Assembly (NCBI GenBank): GCA_041583655.1
Contig: JBFHFJ010000145.1
Coordinates: forward strand, 1 to 8,103
DNA from: Haliea sp041583655
GTDB lineage: Bacteria; Pseudomonadota; Gammaproteobacteria; Pseudomonadales; Halieaceae
DNA: 8,103 bases
Direction of reading: 5' to 3'
Positions 1 through 6,176 of this stretch are shown here, piece by piece (position 1 is the stretch's first letter; each line of letters begins with the position of its first letter). Below the pieces are notes generated by a model, which made no database searches, had not been told where the DNA came from, and saw only the letters and a list, made by a program, of their open reading frames with translations. Position numbers and translations under genes: made by a program.

Positions 1-982
1 CATCACCGAGGGCGGCGGCGCCATGCTGCCCACCGAGGAAGGGCACTTCACCCGTCGCGACGCGAAGGAGGGCTGGCGCCTGAGCTGCCAGACCGCGGTC
101 AAGCAGGACATGAAGATCGAGGTCCCGGAGGAAGTGTTCGGGGTCAAGCAGTGGGAGTGCACGGTAGAAAGCAACCCCAACGTCGCCACCTTCATCAAGG
201 AACTGACACTGCGCCTGCCGGAAGGTGAGAGTGTTGATTTCCGCGCCGGCGGCTATGTGCAGCTGGAGTGCCCACCCCACCATGTCAAGTTCAAGGACTT
301 CGACATCGAGGAAGAGTACCGCGGTGACTGGGAGCGCTTCGGCTTCTTCAAGTTGGAATCCGAGGTCAAGGAAACTACCATCCGCGCCTACTCCATGGCC
401 AACTATCCGGATGAGCGGGGCGTGGTGAAGTTCAATATCCGTATCGCCACGCCGCCCCCGGGCAGTGAGGGAATTCCCCCCGGCGTCATGTCGTCCTGGG
501 TGTTTAATCTCAAGCCCGGTGACAAGGTCAAGGTATACGGTCCTTTTGGTGAGTTCTTTGCCAAGGACACCGATGCCGAGATGATATTCATCGGCGGCGG
601 CGCCGGTATGGCGCCCATGCGCTCGCACCTCTTTGACCAGCTCAAGCGGCTGCACAGCAAGCGCAAGATTTCGTTCTGGTACGGTGCCCGCTCGCTGCGG
701 GAGATGTTCTACGTCGAAGATTACGATGGCCTCGCTGCGGAGAACGACAATTTTGAGTGGCATGTGGCGCTGTCGGATCCCCAGCCCGAGGACAACTGGG
801 AAGGACTCACCGGCTTTATCCACAATGTGCTGTACGAGGAGTATCTCAAGAACCATCCGGCTCCGGAGGACTGCGAGTACTACATGTGCGGGCCGCCAAT
901 GATGAACGCGGCAGTGATCCGCATGCTCACCGATCTCGGCGTCGAGCCGGAAAACATCCTCCTGGATGACTTCGGCGGCTGA
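1..982 (+). CDS. nqrF: Na+-translocating NADH:quinone oxidoreductase subunit F (5' truncated)
   Basis: NqrF is the entry subunit of the Na+-pumping NADH dehydrogenase. It takes hydride from NADH on FAD and passes electrons to a [2Fe-2S] cluster on the cytoplasmic face of the inner membrane. The frame is open from base 2 and ends with TGA at 980-982, giving 326 visible residues. About 82 are missing compared with the roughly 408 of the Vibrio protein, so the N-terminal membrane helix and three of the four cluster cysteines lie outside the window. The fourth cysteine is visible in RLSCQ (visible residue 29, bases 86-88). The FAD motif RAYS starts at base 383. The NADH-binding glycine loop GGGAGMAP is at about bases 593-616. 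The conserved MCGPP motif and the LLDDFGG C-terminus, both typical of NqrF, follow. The ATG at 23 is an internal methionine, because homology continues upstream of it. The stop overlaps the apbE start by one base. Confidence 0.97.
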   Translation, partial: ITEGGGAMLPTEEGHFTRRDAKEGWRLSCQTAVKQDMKIEVPEEVFGVKQWECTVESNPNVATFIKELTLRLPEGESVDFRAGGYVQLECPPHHVKFKDFDIEEEYRGDWERFGFFKLESEVKETTIRAYSMANYPDERGVVKFNIRIATPPPGSEGIPPGVMSSWVFNLKPGDKVKVYGPFGEFFAKDTDAEMIFIGGGAGMAPMRSHLFDQLKRLHSKRKISFWYGARSLREMFYVEDYDGLAAENDNFEWHVALSDPQPEDNWEGLTGFIHNVLYEEYLKNHPAPEDCEYYMCGPPMMNAAVIRMLTDLGVEPENILLDDFGG

Positions 983-2052
983 TGACAGCCGTGAGCTTCG
1001 GGCAAAGCCACTCTTCGGGGTGGCTTTTTTGTAGGGCGGCCAGTGTGGCGCTGGCCCTGCTGGTCCTGCTGGCGGGTTGCCAGCGGCAGACGCTGCCCGT
1101 CGAACTGTCCGGTGAAGCCATGGGCACCACCTGGCACGTCACCTATCTGCCCCTCCCCGGGGGGGCAGAGCCGGCAGCGATAAAGCGCGAGCTGGAACGC
1201 CGCCTCGCTGTGGTAAATGACAGCATGTCCACCTGGCAGCCCGATTCGGAAATCAGCCGCTTCAACCGCTCACAGCCGGGCGACTGGGTAACCGTCTCCG
1301 CGCCCTTCGCCGAAGTGGTGGCGGCCGCAATGTCTATCGGGGAGCTATCGGGAGGCGCCTACGATGTCACTGTCGGGCCGCTGGTTGAACTCTGGGGTTT
1401 CGGCCCCGCCCGGCCGCGGATTGACCTGCCCAGCGATGCCGCCATCCGCGCCCGCAAGGAGCTTGTCGGGCAGCGTTTCCTGGAGCTGGACAGGGAACAG
1501 GGCCGAATGCGTCGCCTGCGGGAGGTGGAACTGGATCTCTCCTCCATTGCCAAGGGCTACGCGGTTGACCTTCTGGCCGGAGCATTGCTTGCGCAACAAA
1601 TCACCGACTTCCTGGTCGAAGTAGGCGGAGAGATGCGCCTGTCGGGGAGCAGTCCCCGGGGAGACGCCTGGCGGGTAGCGGTGGAACGACCCCAGCCCGG
1701 AGCGCGCTCGGTAGCGTTGGGCTTGGCATTGACCGATGTGGCGATAGCCACCTCCGGTGACTATCGCAATTACTTCGAAGTCGACGGGCGCCGCTACTCC
1801 CACAGCATCGATCCGCGCTCCGGCCGGCCCGTGGCCCACGACCTGGTTTCGGTTACGGTAATTGCCGCGGATTGCATGCGCGCCGACGGTTGGGCTACCG
1901 CACTGACCGTGCTCGGTGCGGAAGAGGCGCTGGCGCTCGCCGAAGCACAGGGGCTCGCGGTATATTTGCTGCGCCAGGAAGGTGAGCGTATCGTGCCCGT
2001 ATATTCAAGCGCTTTCGAGCCCTGGCTCGAAGCGTCAAACCTTACGCACTAG
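982..2052 (+). CDS. apbE: FAD:protein FMN transferase, predicted lipoprotein
   Basis: ApbE hydrolyses FAD and attaches FMN through a phosphoester bond to Thr/Ser in target proteins; in NQR the targets are NqrB and NqrC. The 356-residue product has an N-terminal hydrophobic segment (about 20-32) ending in the lipobox LLAGC, with Cys33 the likely lipidated residue. Family motifs follow in order: MGTTWHVTY (47-55), MSTWQ with ISRFN (82-95), YDVTVGPLVELWGFG (127-141), DLSSIAKGYAVD (185-196), VEVGGEMR (212-219), ATSGDYRNYF (256-265), SHSIDPRSGRP (273-283) and the Mg2+-binding DGWATALTVLG (302-312). The ATG at 982 overlaps the nqrF stop as TGATG, which suggests translational coupling. No strong Shine-Dalgarno is seen. 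A later GTG at 1045 would leave a signal peptide without a basic n-region, so 982 is preferred. An intrinsic-terminator-like hairpin occupies codons 8-17. Residue +2 after the lipobox Cys is Gln. Confidence 0.95.
   Translation: MTAVSFGQSHSSGWLFCRAASVALALLVLLAGCQRQTLPVELSGEAMGTTWHVTYLPLPGGAEPAAIKRELERRLAVVNDSMSTWQPDSEISRFNRSQPGDWVTVSAPFAEVVAAAMSIGELSGGAYDVTVGPLVELWGFGPARPRIDLPSDAAIRARKELVGQRFLELDREQGRMRRLREVELDLSSIAKGYAVDLLAGALLAQQITDFLVEVGGEMRLSGSSPRGDAWRVAVERPQPGARSVALGLALTDVAIATSGDYRNYFEVDGRRYSHSIDPRSGRPVAHDLVSVTVIAADCMRADGWATALTVLGAEEALALAEAQGLAVYLLRQEGERIVPVYSSAFEPWLEASNLTH
1004..1030 (+). terminator. Rho-independent terminator-like hairpin inside the 5' end of apbE
   Basis: Bases 1004-1013 pair with 1018-1027: AAAGCCACTC against GGGTGGCTTT, with one T-G wobble at 1012/1019. 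The loop is TTCG closed by C-G, the very stable cUUCGg tetraloop. A run of six T follows at 1025-1030. This is the shape of an intrinsic terminator ending the nqrA-F transcript 22 bases after the nqrF stop, but it lies within apbE codons 8-17. Either it lowers apbE-nqrM transcription relative to nqrA-F, or ribosomes that reinitiate at TGATG keep it unfolded. The structure is directly visible; its activity is inferred. Confidence 0.7.
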
Positions 2053-2068
2053 CGGCAACTGATGCCGC
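2052..2068 (+). other. Small hairpin just upstream of the nqrM ribosome binding site
   Basis: GCGGCA at 2052-2057 is the exact reverse complement of TGCCGC at 2063-2068, with a five-base loop (ACTGA). It starts at the last base of the apbE stop codon and ends immediately before GGGGAAG-type sequence serving nqrM. No T-run follows, so it is not an intrinsic terminator. It may only be a chance GC-rich fold, or may affect nqrM translation or processing of the apbE-nqrM message. Confidence 0.35.
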
Positions 2069-2075
2069 GGGGAAG
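2069..2075 (+). promoter_or_regulatory. Ribosome binding site of nqrM
   Basis: The purine-rich stretch GGGGAAG lies 6 bases before the ATG at 2082 and directly abuts the in-frame TTG at 2076. The spacing therefore selects ATG 2082 over TTG 2076 as the nqrM start. Confidence 0.6.
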
Positions 2076-2081
2076 TTGGCT

Positions 2082-2315
2082 ATGACTATTTTTGTGCTTA
2101 CCGCCGCGCTGATCGGCATCGTCATGGCGATCATGGCCATTGGCGTCATGATGGGCCGCGGCCCGATCAAGGGGTCCTGTGGTGGTATGGGTGCTCTGGG
2201 ATTTGATACGGCCTGTGATATCTGCGGCGGTGACCCGAAACGCTGCGAGGAAGAGACTCGTGACGGCAAAGGCTCAGCGGCGGACAGCGCCCGGTTCTAT
2301 CCGGCCGATCGCTAG
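2082..2315 (+). CDS. nqrM: NQR maturation protein NqrM (DUF539 family)
   Basis: This 77-residue protein matches the small NqrM/DUF539 family, which is required to assemble active Na+-NQR, probably by helping deliver iron to the cysteine-ligated centre in NqrD/NqrE. One N-terminal membrane helix (about residues 3-24) is followed by GRGPIKGSCGGMG and a cysteine-rich segment. The four cysteines are at 33, 45, 48 and 55, in the pattern SCGG, ACDICGG, KRC, as expected for the family. The C-terminal 20 residues are polar and look disordered. ATG 2082 is chosen for its ribosome binding site and because 77 residues fits the family; TTG 2076 would add two residues. The gene starts 29 bases after apbE and ends 18 bases before lolC, so it is probably cotranscribed with apbE. 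The placement nqrF-apbE-nqrM is the classical one for this accessory factor. Confidence 0.93.
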   Translation: MTIFVLTAALIGIVMAIMAIGVMMGRGPIKGSCGGMGALGFDTACDICGGDPKRCEEETRDGKGSAADSARFYPADR

Positions 2316-2333
2316 TTCACGGCGCCACGGGTC

Positions 2334-3599
2334 TTGCCTGGAAAGTATCCGCTGAACGCGCGCTACGTTCTGTTTGTCGGCTTGCGCTACAGTTTCAGCC
2401 GCAAGCGCAATCGTTTCGCCAGCATCATAGCGCTGGTGTCGATGCTGGGCATGGTTCTCGGTGTTGCCAGCCTGATTACGGTCCTTGCCATTATGAACGG
2501 CTTTGCCGGCGAACTGCGTGGGCGTATCCTGTCCCTGGTACCCCACGGCTATGTGGAACCCGCTGGCAACGGTCTGCTGGTGGGCTGGGAGCAGCTTGCA
2601 AGCACTCTTGAGGCACAGCCCCAGGTCACTGCGCTGGCGCCTTACATCAGCGACAAGGTCATCATCGCTGGTCCCAACCAGCTGCGAGGCGGGGTGCTTA
2701 CAGCAATTGATCCCGCGCGGGAGGCCGGTGTTTCCGGGGTGGGGGAGGCAATGACTCACGGTACTCTTGCCGGCCTTGATGCGGAGCCATTCAGCGTGGT
2801 GCTCGGTGCTAGCCTGGCCAGGGTGCTGGGTGTTGGGCCGGGGGACAGTATCGAGGTCACTATTCCCCGACTGACGGTGACTCCCCTTGGGACCTTTCCG
2901 CGTAGCAAGCGCCTGCGGGTCATCGGCCTGTTCCAGATCAATGCCCAGCCCGACGGCTACCAGGCCTATGTGTCGTTGCAGACGGGCCAGCGTCTGTTTG
3001 CAGCGGGCAACGGTGTCGACGGCCTGCAGGTCCGCACCGCGGACCTCATGAGCGCCCCGCGAGAGCTGGCAGTGCTCGCATCGGTCCTGCCGCCGGGGAT
3101 GGTGGTACGGGACTGGAGCGAGACCCAGGGGAGCCTGTTCCGGGCGGTGAAGATGGAGAAGATCATGGTCGGCTTGCTGCTGCTGAGCGTGGTCGCCGTT
3201 GCTGCCTTCAACATTGTTTCCACACTGGTGATGTCGGTGGCGGAAAAACGCGGAGATATCGCCGTGCTGCGCACCATGGGCGCCCGCGCCGGCGGCATCA
3301 TGGGCATATTTGTCGCCCATGGCCTTGGCCTCGCGGCGGCCGGGATTGGCTGTGGCGCGCTGTTGGGTGTACTGCTGGCCGGCAATATCGCCGCGGTGAC
3401 TGCTCGCCTGGAAGACTGGCTGGGTGTGAAGTTGTTTGACCCGGCGGTCTATTTTATTAGCGAGCTCCCGGCGGAACTGCTCTGGCAGGACGTGCTCTGG
3501 GTGGTTGCGGCCGCGCTGCTGCTCAGCCTCGCCGCAACCCTTTACCCGGCCTGGCGCGCCGCTCGCATCGCTCCCGCCGAGGTACTGCGTTATGAATGA
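2334..3599 (+). CDS. lolC: Lipoprotein-releasing ABC transporter permease LolC
   Basis: LolC is one of the two inner-membrane subunits of LolCDE, which extracts outer-membrane lipoproteins and hands them to periplasmic LolA. The 421-residue product has the family layout. It has a cytoplasmic start reaching VGLRYSFSRKR, a first membrane helix (about 30-53) ending before VLAIMNGF, a large periplasmic domain (about 55-272), then three helices (about 276-302, 322-352, 382-405). The C-terminal AEVLRYE matches E. coli LolC closely. TPLGTFPRSKR (183-193) corresponds to the LolC hook loop that contacts LolA; the partner LolE lacks it, which supports the C/E assignment. VEDIAVLRT-like FtsX sequence appears as GDIAVLRTMGA (308-317). 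The start is uncertain: the upstream in-frame stop is the nqrM TAG at 2313, leaving TTG 2334 as the only standard start before the first helix. A CTG at 2352 has a better-spaced GGAAAG. The stop overlaps lolD by 8 bases. Confidence 0.95.
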   Translation: MPGKYPLNARYVLFVGLRYSFSRKRNRFASIIALVSMLGMVLGVASLITVLAIMNGFAGELRGRILSLVPHGYVEPAGNGLLVGWEQLASTLEAQPQVTALAPYISDKVIIAGPNQLRGGVLTAIDPAREAGVSGVGEAMTHGTLAGLDAEPFSVVLGASLARVLGVGPGDSIEVTIPRLTVTPLGTFPRSKRLRVIGLFQINAQPDGYQAYVSLQTGQRLFAAGNGVDGLQVRTADLMSAPRELAVLASVLPPGMVVRDWSETQGSLFRAVKMEKIMVGLLLLSVVAVAAFNIVSTLVMSVAEKRGDIAVLRTMGARAGGIMGIFVAHGLGLAAAGIGCGALLGVLLAGNIAAVTARLEDWLGVKLFDPAVYFISELPAELLWQDVLWVVAAALLLSLAATLYPAWRAARIAPAEVLRYE

Positions 3600-4287
3600 T
3601 AAGGTCGTGCTCTGTGCCGACAATCTGGGCCGGGTGTACCGGGATGGTAATCGCGAAGTCCGCGTCCTCGACGGCCTGCAGCTGGCCCTGGGTGAGGGAG
3701 AGAAAGTGGCGATTATCGGCGCTTCCGGCTCCGGCAAGTCCACCCTGCTTAACCTCCTGGGAGGGCTTGACGAACCCAGCTCCGGGCGGGTCCTGATGCG
3801 AGGGCAGGACCTCGCTGCGCTTACGGAGCGCGCGCTTTGCCGCTGGCGCAACCGCCACCTGGGCTTCGTCTACCAGTTTCATCACCTGTTGCCCGAGTTC
3901 GACGCCAGAGAAAACGTCGCCATGCCCCTGTTGATCGGCGGCCAGGGCCGTCGCCAGGCCTGGCAGCGCGCGGAATCCATCTTGGCCGGGGTTGGGATGG
4001 GGCACCGGCTGCAGCATCGGCCCGGTGAGCTGTCCGGTGGTGAGCGCCAGCGGGTGGCTATCGCCAGGGCTCTGGTCACCGAGCCGGACTGTGTATTGAT
4101 GGATGAGCCAACAGGAAACCTGGACCCGGAGTCCGCGGCGCAGGTGCTGGCATTGATTGACTCCCTGAGTGCCGGCAGTACCGCGTTTGTCGTGGTCACC
4201 CACGACCCCGCCATTGCCCGGCGCATGGACCGCACCCTGGAGTTGCTGCAGGGCACGCTGGTGGAGCAGCTCCGTGAACCGGCTTGA
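3592..4287 (+). CDS. lolD: Lipoprotein-releasing ABC transporter ATPase LolD
   Basis: LolD is the cytoplasmic ATPase of LolCDE and powers lipoprotein transfer. The 231 residues match the usual LolD length, about 233. Motifs in order are Walker A GASGSGKST (43-51), Q-loop VYQFHHLLPEF (93-103), signature LSGGERQRVAIARAL (147-161), Walker B CVLMDEPTGNLD (167-178) and the switch histidine in VVTHD (His204). LLNLLGGLDEPSSG just after Walker A is characteristic of the LolD/MacB-type ATPases. All catalytic residues are intact. The same frame is open back to 3436, but ATG 3592 is chosen. It has GAGGT at 3579-3583 with 8-base spacing, and the product then starts where family members start. The start overlaps the lolC stop by 8 bases and the end overlaps lolE by 14 bases, implying coupled translation and equal expression. 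Confidence 0.97.
   Translation: MNDKVVLCADNLGRVYRDGNREVRVLDGLQLALGEGEKVAIIGASGSGKSTLLNLLGGLDEPSSGRVLMRGQDLAALTERALCRWRNRHLGFVYQFHHLLPEFDARENVAMPLLIGGQGRRQAWQRAESILAGVGMGHRLQHRPGELSGGERQRVAIARALVTEPDCVLMDEPTGNLDPESAAQVLALIDSLSAGSTAFVVVTHDPAIARRMDRTLELLQGTLVEQLREPA
4263..4266 (+). promoter_or_regulatory. Ribosome binding site deciding the lolE GTG start
   Basis: GGAG lies inside the 3' end of lolD, 7 bases before GTG 4274. The lolE frame is open much further upstream (an ATG at 4169). That upstream stretch would encode a Ser/Trp/Pro-rich shadow of lolD, whereas GTG 4274 gives VNRLELLRIAVRYS, the normal beginning of a Lol permease. This motif therefore fixes the start. Confidence 0.7.
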
Positions 4288-5506
4288 ATTGCTGCGCATT
4301 GCGGTGCGCTACAGCTTTGCCTTTGGTCGGGGCTACCTCTCCACCTTCCTGTCCTCACTGTCTACCCTGGGCCTGGTACTGGCCATTGGCCTGCTGATCG
4401 CGGTCCTGTCGGTCATGAATGGTTTCGACAAGGAAATGCGCGAGCGAATTCTGGCACTGGTGCCGCACATCACCGTTTATGGTCAGCAGCCATTGAGAGA
4501 CTGGCAGCCACTCGCGGCGGAGCTGCAGAGGAACCCGCAGATACGTTCAGCGCTGCCTTTCGTGCAATTTGACGCCTTGTTCCTGCGCGGAAGTTCTATA
4601 GAAACAGCAGTCGGGGTAGGCCTGGAGCCGGACGGGAAGCACGGCTTGCTGGCGGCCTTGCCAGGGCCAGTGCGTGCGCAGTTCGCCGCGGCAGAGGACG
4701 GGCTGCTGCTGGGCAGCGGCCTTGCCGGGCGTCTGGGCGCCCAGGTGGGAGACACCCTGACCCTGATCGTGCCCACAGCTGGCGGGCGCGATGCCTCGAC
4801 CCGCTTCGCCAGCGTCACCGTGACCGGGGTGCTGGTTACGGGCACGGAACTGGATGAGTCAGCAGCGGTGGTGCACCTGGGCCAGGCCTCGGAACTGGCG
4901 GGACTGGATGGTGGCGTCAGCGGCCTGCAGCTGCAAAGCCGGGATCTGTTCGATGTCAGTCGGCTGGGCTGGGAGTTGCTGGGCACGCTGCCTGCGGGGT
5001 ATTACACGACCAACTGGATGATGACTCACGGCAATCTGTATGCCGCGATCCAGCTGTCCCGGGACCTCGTCAGCATCCTGCTCTTCTCGATCATCGCCGT
5101 GGCCGCTTTCAATGTTGTGTCATCGCTGGTTCTGGTGGTGTTCGACAAGCAGGGAGACATCGCCATTCTCCGCACCCTGGGAGCGTCCGGGGGCGACATC
5201 ACCTGGATCTTCCTGCTCCAGGGCGCGATGATTGGCGTGGTGGGGTCGGTGTTGGGCGCGCTCTGCGGCGTTCTCCTGAGCCTGGGCATCCCACCTCTGG
5301 TGGTTGTACTGGAGCAGTTGTTGGGGCTGCACTTTCTCAGCACCGATGTCTACCCGGTGTCCTTCCTGCCGGTGGACATCCTGCTGGCAGATATCGCCCT
5401 GGTCAGCGCGGTTGCCTTTATCATGTGCGTGCTCGCGGCGCTCTACCCGGCGCGGCGTGCATCGAGGCTGGCCCCCGCCCTCATTCTTCACCAGGAGCGG
5501 GTTTAG
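4274..5506 (+). CDS. lolE: Lipoprotein-releasing ABC transporter permease LolE
   Basis: LolE is the second permease subunit of LolCDE; in E. coli it is the one that first binds the lipoprotein. From the GTG at 4274 it has 410 residues, close to E. coli LolE (about 414). It has a first membrane helix (about 27-48) ending at LSVMNGF, a periplasmic domain (about 50-262), three helices (about 265-289, 309-337, 370-390), and the C-terminal YPARRASRLAPALIL. GDIAILRTLGA (294-304) and FLSTDVY (354-360) are near-identical in kind to E. coli LolE. The segment equivalent to the LolC hook, around 168-180, lacks the Pro-x-Gly-x-x-Pro pattern, as expected for LolE. The start overlaps lolD by 14 bases. The 3' end overlaps the convergent DUF2062 gene by 26 bases, and no clear intrinsic terminator follows. 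Confidence 0.95.
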   Translation: MNRLELLRIAVRYSFAFGRGYLSTFLSSLSTLGLVLAIGLLIAVLSVMNGFDKEMRERILALVPHITVYGQQPLRDWQPLAAELQRNPQIRSALPFVQFDALFLRGSSIETAVGVGLEPDGKHGLLAALPGPVRAQFAAAEDGLLLGSGLAGRLGAQVGDTLTLIVPTAGGRDASTRFASVTVTGVLVTGTELDESAAVVHLGQASELAGLDGGVSGLQLQSRDLFDVSRLGWELLGTLPAGYYTTNWMMTHGNLYAAIQLSRDLVSILLFSIIAVAAFNVVSSLVLVVFDKQGDIAILRTLGASGGDITWIFLLQGAMIGVVGSVLGALCGVLLSLGIPPLVVVLEQLLGLHFLSTDVYPVSFLPVDILLADIALVSAVAFIMCVLAALYPARRASRLAPALILHQERV

Positions 5507-6059
5507 ACTTGGCTTGTTCCCGGCGGGGGAGACGAACTCCGTACATGGCCCTTCGCTGCGCGCGACGTCGCCATTTGCCGGCCACGTGATAACGCCAGAC
5601 CAAACTCACCGCGGTATACCCCAGGGATCCAAACAGCAGGCCGCAGAGCAGACTGCCGACCAGTAGCGGCTTCCAGAGCATCCCGATACGGGCGCTGATC
5701 CACGCCACACTCATCTCGAATTCGGCGACCTGCACCGGCACATCGATCAGCAGTGCGCCCACTCGATAGGATATATAGAACAGAGCCGGCATGGTCAACG
5801 GGTTGGTGATCCACACCAGGGCCACGGACATGGGCAGGTTACAGCGCAGCAGTACGGCCAGGACCGCTGCCACCAGCATCTGCCCGGGAATGGGCAAAAA
5901 CGCGACAAAGACCCCGACGAAGAATGCCATCGCCGCAGAATACCGGTTGATGTGCCAGAGATTCGTCTGGTAAATCCAGTCGCCGAGGACATGCAGGGCC
6001 TCGATCTTGCGGACTTTCGAGGGCGTGGGCAGCCATTGTTTCAGGGTTTTTCTCGGCAT
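5481..6059 (-). CDS. DUF2062 domain membrane protein
   Basis: This 192-residue protein of unknown function belongs to the DUF2062 family, judged by GVFVAFLPIPGQM (49-61) and the hallmark VWITNPLTMPALFYISYRVG (82-101). Hydrophobic stretches at about 42-57, 60-72, 77-105 and 131-155 suggest three or four membrane segments. The N-terminus is basic, and the C-terminus (about 161-192) is rich in Arg/Lys and ends in a flexible tail, probably cytoplasmic. The start CAT at 6057-6059 (ATG on the minus strand) gives the full family domain; only a weak purine stretch precedes it. The gene is divergent from comEC and convergent with lolE, overlapping the last 26 bases of lolE. From memory, DUF2062 genes are common beside comEC and lolCDE in gammaproteobacteria, but their role is not known, and none can be deduced here. 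Confidence 0.9.
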   Translation of the reverse strand: MPRKTLKQWLPTPSKVRKIEALHVLGDWIYQTNLWHINRYSAAMAFFVGVFVAFLPIPGQMLVAAVLAVLLRCNLPMSVALVWITNPLTMPALFYISYRVGALLIDVPVQVAEFEMSVAWISARIGMLWKPLLVGSLLCGLLFGSLGYTAVSLVWRYHVAGKWRRRAQRRAMYGVRLPRREQAKSKPAPGEE

Positions 6060-6176
6060 GAAAACTCTGGTCGGATTCGATGTGTAACGGGTAGACGTAC
6101 TGTGCTTGACTTGCAGCGGGCGACCGGGTGCAAGCGAGGTGCCTATTATGACGGCAAAAACAGTGCAGAACCATCC
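6060..6176. promoter_or_regulatory. Divergent intergenic region between the DUF2062 gene and comEC
   Basis: These 117 bases must carry the promoters of both flanking genes unless these are read from outside. It is the only non-coding gap of this size in the window. Visible elements are an inverted repeat at 6110-6134, TTGACT at 6106-6111, TATTAT at 6144-6149 (CATAAT-like on the other strand), GAGGTG at 6136-6141 and a short ORF from 6148. TTGACT and TATTAT are 32 bases apart, too far to form one sigma70 promoter, and I see no well-spaced -35/-10 pair on either strand. Promoter positions therefore remain unassigned. Confidence 0.5.
6110..6134. repeat. Inverted repeat CTTGCA-N13-TGCAAG
   Basis: CTTGCA at 6110-6115 and TGCAAG at 6129-6134 are exact reverse complements separated by 13 bases. 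The spacer adds a few interrupted pairs (6117/6127, 6119/6125, 6120/6124) around a CGA loop. It sits mid-way in the divergent region, where an operator or a leader hairpin for comEC would be expected. A six-base arm can also arise by chance, so the call is tentative. Confidence 0.35.

Noticed and set aside
23..25. ATG 23 as the nqrF start.
   Set aside because: NqrF homology (ITEGGGAMLPTEEG) continues to the window edge, and a start here would remove the membrane helix and most of the iron-sulfur domain.
1045..1047. GTG 1045 as the apbE start downstream of the hairpin.
   Set aside because: It would avoid the terminator overlap but leaves only 11 residues before the lipobox Cys and no basic n-region, so it is a poor lipoprotein signal peptide.
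1345..1839. A 164-codon minus-strand frame opposite apbE.
   Set aside because: Shadow of apbE codons. No ribosome binding site or recognisable motif.
2274..3851. A 525-codon open frame on the minus strand opposite lolC and lolD.
   Set aside because: It lies antisense to two clear family members. Its product is rich in His, Gln, Arg and Pro with no recognisable domain, as expected for the shadow of GC-rich codons, and its VDLPEPEAP-type stretch is the usual antisense of an ABC ATPase.
3523..4299. A 258-codon minus-strand frame opposite lolD.
   Set aside because: It is antisense to intact Walker A, signature and Walker B coding, and has no family resemblance of its own.
6106..6149. TTGACT and TATTAT as a sigma70 promoter for comEC.
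   Set aside because: They are 32 bases apart, far from the 16-18 needed, and TATTAT overlaps the leader ATG. No better-spaced partner was found for either.
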